DNA from: Nectonema munidae
Lineage: Eukaryota > Nematomorpha > Nectonematoida > Nectonematidae
Assembly: GCA_030549495.1 (NCBI GenBank)
Contig: JAUIRK010001057.1
Coordinates: forward strand, 372,001 to 436,000
Reading direction: 5' to 3'
DNA: 64,000 nucleotides
Below, piece by piece: positions 24,625-36,600 of the stretch (its first letter is position 1; the number at the start of each line of letters is the position of its first letter). The translations under genes were made by a program, and so were the position numbers. The notes below the pieces were generated by a model. That model had not been told where the DNA came from. It ran no database searches and worked only from the letters and a program-made list of their open reading frames with translations.

Positions 24625-27600
24625 AGTGGTGAAGAAGGCAAGGAAGAGAAGCATTCTACCAAGTATTTTTTCGCGTACATTCGTATATTCTTATTCTCTC
24701 CGATTGTACTCCAAATATAAGGCAAAAGTCAACATTTCTTTCAAACAAGATCGAATAGTCAATTTATACAAGATTACTTGTGTGTAACAATTCCTTTAGT
24801 TTGTATTATTTTGTTAATATTTCAGTAATATTATGGCATTATAATAACTCCGTAAGTCTTTTTTAAATGCTCTGTTTTGATTAACGAGACTATTAAATTA
24901 ATTAAAATCCACTTATTTGATTAGTGGTGACCTTTTCTTATTTTTGAATTAAATGATTTTTTAAAAACATTTTTTTAAATCAAAATTAATTTTGTTTTCT
25001 AGAAATCCAAAGAATTCGAGGAAAGAAAAGAGACATTCTTCTGGCGATCGTAGTAGGGAATCGCGGAGTCAGGAAAAAAAAGTGAAGCGGTCTCGTAGTC
25101 GCGAAAGAAGAAGACATAGCTCACGTTCCCGTCATAAACGTTCTAGAAGTCCTCGCAGAAGTGGTCATGGTAGTAGCAGGCGAAGGTATTATGATTTTTA
25201 TTTATATACCATTGAAAAGGGAAGTTCGCAATGCTAACATTCAAATATTTATTTCAAGATTAAAGATAGGAAATGTCATTGAAACAAATAAAATATTCTT
25301 TGAAAAACTAAATCTTTATATTCTTGCCAAAAAAAATTAAATAAACAACGCATTTATATATTTGGAGCGAGGTGCAATGGAGGTTTAAAGGAGCTACTGC
25401 CCTCCGAAAAATCTTAAAAATTCTCTTCTCAAAGGCTTAAAGATATGAATCCCATATTTATAAATTCATTCTATACGAATTCCTAGTAATCAAACACTAG
25501 TCAATTTTTCTCAGTGCCATAAAATAATCTTAATTTAATGGAAAAATAAGAAAAATGAAATGCACAAATTAAACATATGTTTCGATGCATATATTTTTTA
25601 AACTTTGTTTTATCTCTCAAAAAGAAGTATTTGTTACACTTGCATACTTATAAAATATGGCCTTAGCATTTTACATGAAAATTTCACCTTTTAAAGAAAA
25701 CAGCTAATATAATCAGTATACTTCTATAATTATGCCTTAAAATTTGTTTCAATTGTAGCATATTTTTATCCTATTTTTAGCTTGAGGAGCGCAGGTGTAA
25801 TGACAGACCTCAAGGATTTCATTTCAAAGGTCTCGGGTTCGATTTACGAAGTAGCCGAAATAGAATTTTTAGTTGTCTAATGAGATAACATCCGGTTGAC
25901 GTGAGGAAGAGCAAGAAATGCACCACGGTCCAATAAAAAGCCCCACAAATTTGTGTTTGTGTGTGACGAACGTCCTACCCTGTGATTCGAGAACAAAAGA
26001 CGTTAAACGAGGTTTTTTTTAGCTTGAAATTCATTTTGTAATATGTTTAATAATATGTGTTAATATTTCGTAATGTACTAAAAGAAAAAGTGTTTCAAAA
26101 AATTTTTGCGTCATCCATCAAGTAACTCTTGAAATCATGTTGTGTTCCTTCTTGTGTTCTTGAATCCCACTTTGAGAACCCCTGATTTAGATCCCAATGC
26201 TTGCTTATCGACAAATATTAGAAACGTTATGAAAATAAGTTTTAAACGACATTTTTGTTTTTCTTCACGGTATTAAAATCAGCCTTTAAATCTTCAACCT
26301 TTTTAAAAAAAAATAAAAGGATTGGAAGAAAACATAAAATCTAAACCATGGGTTCTTAAACTTTTTCAGTAACGGACCCCTTTGGGAATCTGGTAGAACT
26401 CGCGGACCCCTTACCTAGGAAAATACATATAAAAAGATGACCTTTCATAAAATGAGTTTATTTATTCATATCTAATGAAATTTATGAAATCAATATATGA
26501 ACAGAAGAAACAATGTGAAAATGTAACATATTTGTATTTTGTAAATTAATTAAACCAAAAACCTTAATTTTGCTGGAAAGTTTTTTTAGTGAGACGAATG
26601 CTTTTGTTTGCCCTGAATAAAAAGAAGAAACTGTGGAGTGGCCTTCGATAATGTTACACGTATATAATCTCTTTTCTTTTTGTCTTGATAGAAATGAGTG
26701 AAGAAAAACCCGTCTCACATAGGCTTGATTTTTTTTACTTTACAGCTCTGTGGCTTAATTTTGTAAAGGTAAACCTCAGTTTTTAATTTGACCTTGACGG
26801 ACCCCCTGATGCTCCTCCACGGACCCCCAAAGGGTCCATGGACCCCAGTTTAAGAACCCCTGATCTAAACAAAGAAACTCATTAATTTTTTAATCAACTT
26901 GGAAAAGTTTAATACAAAAAAAGACAAACAATTCAAAAAAAACAATAAAATCACATTTGCATGGATTTTTTCTTCGAAAATACTGTAAAATTCACCTTTA
27001 TTTATTAAAATTAAAAAAATATCATCATATCTTCTACATTATCTGTAACAAATGTAATCTGTATTATATATTTAAAAAGTTGGGACTTTTTGTCAAAGAG
27101 AAGTACATAAACTCCTTGACCTTATTTCATAAAAAAAAAACTGAATAATTTCTATAGTTTTAACCGAAAAAATATCGAATCAAATATTTTGAAGATTTCT
27201 TGAATGAAATTCAAGTATTCAAACGAAACGCAAAAATATCCGATCTGATTGGCTGAAAAAAACATATGCATCGCTTCAGACATTTTTTCATATTCTTTAA
27301 ATTCTTTCATTTTATATAAGCGCAATTTTTCCATGGTGCATAAAAATATTGTAGCACTCTCTCTTTCTTTCTTTTTTTTAGCGTTTCTTAGCAATTGCTT
27401 CCTTTAAAACATTGTTCATGTTTGTTACAAGAATCAAATTCCGTTTTGTTCCAAAACTTTTATATACTACGCATAGAGTTGGGAAATAGAGGCAATTTTT
27501 AGCGTTACCATACTCTTTAAACAAATTGCTTATTTCTCTTGAGTGGCTTGGAAACATTGAGTTTTAATGTTCAGAAATAATTTTTATACGTTCGGGTGTG

Positions 27601-30600
27601 TTGAGTCGACAAGCTCTCATTTCTGATTTTCTAAAATTCAATCATTTTCAACCATTCTCATATACTGTATCTAATATATACACGAGGAAAGTGATTTAAT
27701 AATAAGAATGTATATCTGTTGCGCTGAATTAGCAAGCGGTGAAAAGAAATTTATTTAAAAATAAATAGGCGTAACGGAGAGCTTTCCGGTTCCCTCATTG
27801 GCTGATAGTTTAGCCTTGTTGCAGCTGATGGATAGCTTTGGGAGGGGCTTGAGAGGATCTTGAAGCAAGTGCACCTCCTTCGGTGATGCAGAAGCCTTGG
27901 TAAACGCAGACAAGAAGTAAAAGAAAAGGGTAGTTTTCGTTTGGTGCGTGTGTATATTTTATGTTAGTGTAATTGTCCTATAGTGCTTACAAATGTGCTG
28001 TAAGACGATTATAATTTGGATGCGAAAGCTTAAATTAAGAAAAGGCGTTGACGCGATACGTGTGAAGATTATAAAAATAATGTATGTGTATACAATGATT
28101 TGAATGCTACAATATCTAATTACACCACTTGAGGAACATGAGACTCACGTTCATTTCGTCGTTTAGTTTTATATTATTCCAAATTAAAACAGCAAAACTT
28201 GAGCAGCTTATAACTAATTCCCTTTTCTGTCTGAGTCTTTCTGCTTTTACTTAAATAGTTATTTTATAAAATTGTCTTAATTATATCCCTTGAAATGTTA
28301 AATTTCCTAAAATCGATAGTCGTATTTTTTTTCAAAAAATTTCTGTCAAATTTTTTGGAAAAGCTCTATTATAATTTAAAGTCTGAAATTTTTTATTACA
28401 TTTCTTTAGACGAAGTCGATCAAATGCTTCTTCATCGGGCTCTGGGCCTCGTGGTGTACACCGAGAACGTCGGCATCATCATAGAAGTCGCTACTCCGGT
28501 GGTGGTAGGTCTCGCAGAAGCACAGAACGTGAAAATGGAAAGGCACAAAGTCCAAAAGTTGTTTCATCTCTGCCTCACTTAACTCCTGAAGAACGAGATC
28601 AGAGAACGATTCTTTTGATGCAACTTGCTTCTTCCGTCACAGAGAGAGATCTATATGAAAAATTTTCAAGTGTAGGAAAAGTAAGCACACTTTTCTATTT
28701 CTATTCTGACTAATGCTGACAGCAACATAATCACCACCTTCAATGTGACAAGGTTGACTGAGTTTTAGGCTTTCTTCAAACAAGTTATGTTAAAAGATTT
28801 AATCCTTTTGTGCAGAATGGATTTATTTCATTTATATGTAGATACTGAGTAAGAACATTGATCTTCATACGAAATAAGATGCTACTAGGCTTGCTTCGTC
28901 GTCTAATATAAGCTGTAGGCGCACCTATTCGCTCATATTTAATATTTAATTTTTATTTATAAGCAAAGGCTCTAACAAATTTTTGTATCTAAAATTGTAA
29001 ATATATCTTTGCCATTATAAGTTTTTTTTAGAAACTATTTTATCCTTTCTTATTTTCTTTATAATTTATACTTTTAAAATGTTTCTTACATTATTTTATT
29101 GACTCAATTAATTTTTGTTTTACTTAATTTTAATTTGGATGTAAAGAATGTTCTTTTGTTAGAGGAAAAACATTTCAAGTATTATTTGTATTTAATTGCC
29201 ATGAATCTGTATTTTAACAATTTTTTATTTTTCCTCTTTGAACAAATCTAAATTCTATTTTAGAAATGTTCTGTGTGTTAAACTCACATTATTGTATATT
29301 TTATACTTTACTGCGAAATGTTTTTTCGAAGAATTATGGCAAATTGTCTGACTACAATAAATTAATCTAAATATCTAAATAATTAAAAATGTTTAAATAC
29401 GAAATCTGTGGGAATGCGTATTTAATTTTATAATAACTTTTAGATACGAGACATTCGCTTAATCATGGATTCTAGAAGTAGGAAGCACAAAGGTCTCGCT
29501 TATATCGAATTTGTTGATCCTGAACCAGTCTACAAAGTATGCATCCTTGTTTTTAATTTGTATACCTACGTTTTTTAAAAAATTTAAAGAAATATATGAT
29601 ATCTAGAAGAAAATTTATTTCAAAGTTGATTATATCGAAACATTAAGACAATTCTTAAAACAGAAAACTTGTTCATTGTAATGAGAAAATAAACCATTTT
29701 GTCATTCGCTTTCCCAGGCTTCGCATTCTTATAAAACAATGCTTGCTTACACTTAGACACATTTTTGCTTACACTCCTTCTCATCCAAATACAGGAAGAT
29801 GTTAGTTTTGAACTACGCTTGCGATACTAAGAATTAGCTTGGAAATGTCAGAGTATACAGCTTCTCTATTCCTTTTTTATTTGGTAGATCAATTGTATAA
29901 ATGTAGCAATAAAATCAGAATACCTGGGGGTAATTTTTTTCTTTCACCACGATTTATCATCATCATCAATTTTACAGATTATATTCAAATGCAAAAATAT
30001 GTTTACATTCAACAAAAATGAAGGAGAAGTATTAATGAAAAAATCTCAAGTAAAATTTATGAAATAAATTTAAAAAAACAGAATAATAGTTTTACAAACA
30101 TAATGTGAGAAATGAAACTATTTTTTTCTATAATAAGGAATTACTCAAACGTTCGGTTAAAAATATGCATTTTTTGAGAAAATGAAAAATTGGGAACGGA
30201 GAATTGGCCACCTCCGAAATTGGGACGAAAAAGTTGACACTCCTATAATACGATTAAGATGTATAAGAATCAATCAGACATTGGAGATAGAACGTAAAAG
30301 ATAAGTGATATGTAAAATTGAGCGTCCAATTCAGGCCATAGATATATCTGTGGGTAATCTGGCCACGGATTAACGGGATTCTACAGTATGGTATAATAAA
30401 ATGGATTGATATTTCAACTTTATCGATTACATTTATGTCTTTATAGGTAAAGTGAGGCGAGTAAGGTTGCTTGCTTGTAAACGCTTTTTCGACGAATAGC
30501 AGCAAATATTTTCCAAACAAACGATATAATTTATGTTATTGATTGAAGTAGCTTTCTGCGTAATTTTGGAAGAAATTTTTTAGCGTAATTCGTCTGTAAT

Positions 30601-33600
30601 ACCAAAGGTAATATCAATTCATCGCTATGTTAAAGTAAATCACGTTTATCACATTAATATTCTAGGCACTCGCCATGAATGGCCAAAAATTGAAGGACAG
30701 GCCAATCGTTGTGCAGCACTCGCACGCTGAGAAGAATCGCTGTGCCTCCGCCTCTGCCCCACCTTCCTTGCAAAAGAACAACGCAGGACCAATGAAGTTG
30801 TACGTCGGCTCCCTGCATGTAAACATCAATGAAGACATGCTCAACGGAATTTTCGAGCCGTTTGGAACTGTATGTCCCTTTTCTTTCTTTTTAAAAGTCA
30901 TTGCATACTCCACCTGATTTAACGCCTAGAGCGCGCTTTTTCACTTTCATCTTTTTTGACAGCTGTGTCTTCATTCTTTCATATACATTTGATTTTATTT
31001 CCTCTCCAGAATTTTTAGCAAATTTTTGTTTTGTTGTGAACGAAAATCTTCATTCTTGGCTCTTAGTTTGAAAATCGTCGTCTTACGTGAACCCCATAAA
31101 AAATCGATTCTAGGAAATTGACATACTTTCATTTTTAAACGACTTCTCATATGTTTACCTACATAACCTATATCGACCATGGTGAATCAATATATATAGC
31201 GAATCTTTGTATGACTCTCTGTATCTTTGTATTCTATATATTGTATGAAAATAACAAATATTTCTCTCATACGTCTTCACTAATTGTATTTAAAAAAGAC
31301 TATTAAACTTTTCTTATGCACTTGTGTTTTAAGAAAATATTTTAGGGATACAAAATTTGGATATTAGAAAAGTTAAACTTTTAATTAAATTTTTGTTTTG
31401 TAAAACTGAATAGGCTTTTTTCCGAATTTTATTAAGTGTAGTTGTTTGTATTTTGGGAAAATTTTGCACGTATACAAAATTTTAAGGTTAGAGAATTAAA
31501 AAATTTATTTTATGATTACGTTTTATAGGATTACTACCAAAAACATACTCCTTGTTATACCAAAGGGGTCAAATGACCCCATCAAAAGTTATTGCTATTT
31601 TAAAGATATAAATACAAATATATATTAGATATATAAAACAATTTTATATAGATATAAATGAAAGATATATATAATAATATACTTGAAATTTTCAGTTTGG
31701 ATTTTATTATTATTCTACATACAAATAATTACATACAAACTTATTTGACACATGTGTATATAAATTTCATAATTGAAATCAATAAATTTTTTGAATGCAC
31801 TTGACATTGCTGTCAATACTGACTTATTTATCCGTAAAGTTAGTGTTGTTTGCCAATTTTAAAAACAGTTCTTTATTTTTTCTTTCTTTATTTCATACAG
31901 TTTCTTTATTTTTTCTAACTCTTGCTTTTAGATTTTTTTTCAATGAACGCTCGTGAAGTTCTTGATTTTCTGGCCTGTGATACATATTCACAATCCTGTT
32001 CAGATGATAAAAAATCTTTCTTATTGTTCTTCATCTTCATTGACTTCTTCTTCATCAAATTCAGATAATAATTTATCATCTTTCGAATTTTCATATTTAA
32101 GTAAGGATGGAACTGAGTGGTGTAAGACACCTACTATACAAGGTGGTAGGCAAAAAACATCAAATATTTTAATAACTAAAGGTGGTACAAATAGATTTAT
32201 TCAAGCAAGAATACAAAGTATTTTGGATGTTTTTTTTGAACTGTTTGACAAAAAAACTTTTGAAAGTATCATCAACTTCACTAAAAAAGAAGCTCAAAAC
32301 AAAAATGATAAAGATTTCAACATGAAAGAAGATGATCTCCGCGCTTTTTTTGGTTTTTCTATTTTACGAGGAGTACTAAAGGGATGGAACGAGCCTTTAT
32401 ACTCATTTTGGTCAAAAAATTATGGCAGAAACATTTTCAATGAAACAATGCCAAGGAACAAATTTCAATGTATACAAAAAATACTTGAGATTTGATGACA
32501 AGGCTTCAAGAAGCGCAAGAAAGAAAAAGGATAAGTTTGCGGCCATTAGAAATATATGGGAAAGCGAAAATGAAAATTTCGAAAAAGCTTTTTTCCCTTT
32601 TGGAGAATTAACAGATGACGAACAACTATTCGCCTGCAAAACAAGATGTAACTTTTTCCAATATATGCCTCAAAAACCAGGAAAGTTTGGAATACAGTTT
32701 TGGGCTATTTGCGATAATAAGAAAGAAAGGAGAAAGATATAATAAGGAAAAGAAGAAAGAGTGCACAAGATTCTCGGAGAGCACGTAGTTTTACAGTTGA
32801 TGAAGCCTTATTTCAAGACAGAAATGAACGTCACCACAGATCACTATTTTACTTTTCTTGAATTGGCTAAAAAATCAGACAAAGAAAAATGTTCTCTTGT
32901 TGGAACATTAAAATCCAACAAAAAAGAAATCCAGAATTTGTGAAAATGCTGAATTCACTCCTCTGTATCTAGTATTTTTGCTTTTAGTAAAGGGGAACAT
33001 TTTTTGCTTCTTTCTTACAAAGCCAAAAAAAAATAAGTCCGTTTGTCTTCTTTCTTCAATGCACGATAAACCTGAGATCGATAATGAAAATTCGAAAAAT
33101 AACCCAACTGCTGTTCTTTACTACAACAGTCAAAAAGGAGATGTTGATTGGGCAAATAGAAAACTAAGATATTTTTCAACTAAATCTTCAACGCATCGAT
33201 GGCCATTGGCTGTTTTTTCAATCTTTTTTGGACTTAGTGTGTTTGAATACACATACATTATATGTAAAGATATTGGGATTTTTCCCGAAAATCGAAGATC
33301 TTTTTTGATGGCCCGCCCTGGGAGAAGATCTTTTTTGATGGCCCTGGGAGAAGAACTTTGCAAGAAAGGTAAAGACGAAGAATCACCTAAAAGAAAGAGA
33401 TGCAAAAACAGAATGAAAATGAAGAAATACCTATACCTTCTAAAAGAGTAAAGTGTTTCTTTATAAGATTTATATTTATAAGAGTAATAAAAGCAAGAAC
33501 CTTCTGAGGTCATAAATCAAAACATTCTAAAATAAAAAGTTTTTTAATAGTAAAAAATCAAAGTCCAAAAAATTCTAGAAAAAGACTTTCTGTTACTTGC

Positions 33601-36600
33601 GCTTTTAGTTTCCCAAAGGGGTCAATTGAACCCTCTAGTAGTTCTAGGGTTAAATAATTAAAAAAAAAAATTTCAGAAAGGTTTTGCTGGTTTTCATAAT
33701 GTATGGATGGACATTTAAATATAATATCCTTAACAAAACATATGAACGAAATGTTAAGCGTTAATAAAATTAAATTCAATATACAAAATTTTCTATCCCT
33801 TTTTATATTCATTTCTTAGATCAACTTTATAACGCTGGTGCGTGATGAAAATGGAAAGTCTCGCGGTTATGGATACATTGAGGTTAGCCATTTTTCATAT
33901 TCAAAAATATTTAATTTTCTTTCTTTTTCCTAGATAAAAATACTTACATTTAATTGTACTATTTTTGGCACGACGTATTTATTTCCGATGAAAGATTTTA
34001 TTACCTTATCTCGTCTAATTTCATACCATATGGTCGGCCATCAGTGGCGGATCCAGAAATTTCTTATAGGGGGGGGGGCGAAATCTATTTAAATTTTTTT
34101 GCAATTTTGCTAAAAGTCTTCAGAGAATACGACAGCTGTTTTATGTCTTTTAGAATCACTAATTAACTATGTTTTCATATTTTTAACATTATTTTGCCAT
34201 GAATAAATTGCAAAAATTTATTTTTTATACATGTAAGAGTATACATCAGTAAGGGTAATTTTCGAAGCCATTTTTCATAGGGGGGGGGGGGGCTAGGCCC
34301 GTGAGGTCCGCCCCTTGGACCCCCCACTGTCGGCCATATATAATTTTAGTTATGGCGGGGAGGAAGTTCCAAATAGGGCACATAAATCTACATCATTTAA
34401 ATGTTCTTTCAATCAAAACACTAAATAAGATTAAATTCTCGTGTGAAATTGTATTATCTTCTAATATATAAAAAAGTTACAGTAAAATATTTTTAGGAAT
34501 AAAAATTTATTCTCATAAAATCAAAAAAAAAATCATTACGAAAATTGAAGAAAAAAACAATATTGAATTTTTGCTGACTTCTTGAAACCTTAATTTCAAT
34601 TTTAGAACTTTTCTAGATTTCAAATGTAATATTTCTAGTCAAACTATTCTCAAAGTGTAATAAAGTTGGCTCATATGTTATATGTGGAAAAAGGGCTCCT
34701 GAAAACAGCAATTTCACACACCATCCCATATGCAGTAAAGAGGGCATACACTCCCCAGTGTGGTTTGGTATACCCTGTGTTTATTTTCTTTTTATTTCTT
34801 TCTTTTTTTTTTCTTATTCCTTGTGAAGAAAATATAATATAAAATTTTAAATTAAAATAAAATAAAAAACAAAATTTAAATTAATTTAAATTGGGGGGGG
34901 GGGGGGGGGGTGGGGGGGGGGGGGGGGGGGTTCACCCTGGTTATAAATCTTTTCTTATCTATAACTTGGACAAATTTAAAAAATAGGTTCTTGAATAACT
35001 TTAATGATGAAATGTTCCTTTAAAATCATATGAATAAATCGTAAATCGCTAACTCTTTATTTTTTAGCCGAAATTTCGAGGCAACTTTTTATATTTTTCA
35101 CCTGATTAAAATGCATAACTATTTTTTCATAAATGTAATAAAATACTGTTAAAAGTCTTTAATGCTTTGACGTTAGGTTGTTAGTTATCTATTCTATAAA
35201 CATTAAAAGTTCTGTATTATGCTGAAATTCAAAAATGAGCTTTTCATTTTCGACGTTCTTTTAACGTTATTGCCTCTATTTATCATAGTTCAAGGATATC
35301 GAAGATGCTAAGCGTTCTCAGGAACAGCTGAATGGGTTTGAGTTAGCTGGAAAACCCCTACAAGTCACCTTCGCTTCCAACTTGGATTCCCTTGGTTTAA
35401 ATCCAGATTCCATGCTTTCATCGACGTCCAACCTTGACACGGACATCATTGATCGCACCGGCGTCAATCTGGGAGCAATTGGCCGCGCGCATTTAATGGC
35501 CAAACTCGCTCAAGGTTCTTTTATTTATCTTTTTTCCAATTTCCTTCTGTAATCTCTTCGGTCCGATGCCATTCAAGGCTAAATCCCATTGGCATTGACT
35601 TAGTTTTAAATGGGAAATTTCTCCTGATTTATAAAAGCATTATTCCGTATACTTTTATACTAATAAAAATTTTGAAGTAAATTTTTTTCAATCCTAAATT
35701 TAATTTTTCCTTGCCGTGGTTATGATATTCGATGTTTTGATTTTCATTTTTAGCTAGTGTTAATAATTCATTTTTGCAACTTATTTACTCAATTTTGCTT
35801 TCTACAATGTTATTGATTTATTTTAGGAGCTGGAATGTCTATTGTTCCCGCTAAAATTCCTACATCAGCACCAGAAGCGGAAAAAAAGGTACACACGAAT
35901 ACTGTAGCTCCACCAATAGCCTCTTCTTGTTTCCTTCTAACAAATATGTTTAATCCACTTGAGTAAGTAAACTTCTTTAATAAGGGCTTTCAAATTCGAT
36001 GATCAAAATTATAACTTTCAGGGCTTACCGATGAAGGCCCTAAATCTCACTAAAGATAAAAATGCTTACTTCTGTAAAACATGTCACTCGTGTGTTAAAT
36101 ACCCCTACTCGACTGTATCATTGATAATGGAAAACTATTAATATTTTTAGTATTCATTATGAAAAATAAGTATCTAATTATCTAAAATAAGCATATAGCG
36201 TGCCGTACAAAAATGTGATGATAGTGAAAATATATATCCTCAATCCTTATAGTATTAAGTATATTGAAAAGTGAATAAAGTCGTCGACTTCCGAGCTATG
36301 CGAGTTACGACCACGACAACAATACGGTAATATTTAATAGAGTAGCTGTGCCATATCTGGCAATGTAGAATAATTTTATTTTGTAGAATAATTCTACTGT
36401 GTTGTGTGTGCATTACAAAGGAGCATATTTTTTGTGTTGCAAACCCCATCGAGGTGCCAAAAAGAAAATGGTCTTTCGATATTCCCAAGCTTGCTAAGAA
36501 AGAAAGAAAGAAAGGCTATTGATATTTTGACACAAAAATGAAAGCGATAAAGCAGTATGAAGGTTGGAAAAAAGTAGATGTGATATCCCGTGAACTTCAA

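Noticed and set aside
25786-25870. A true tRNA gene at the SINE head
   Set aside because: The B-box is present, but the arms do not close into a cloverleaf by eye and the target duplication shows a SINE.
28295-28582. 95-codon open frame overlapping an RBM39 exon
   Set aside because: It reads the exon at 28410-28680 in the wrong frame; the correct frame gives the RS and RRM1 sequence.
30365-30389. Tigger-type terminal repeat
   Set aside because: Only one end is visible, so no element can be bounded.
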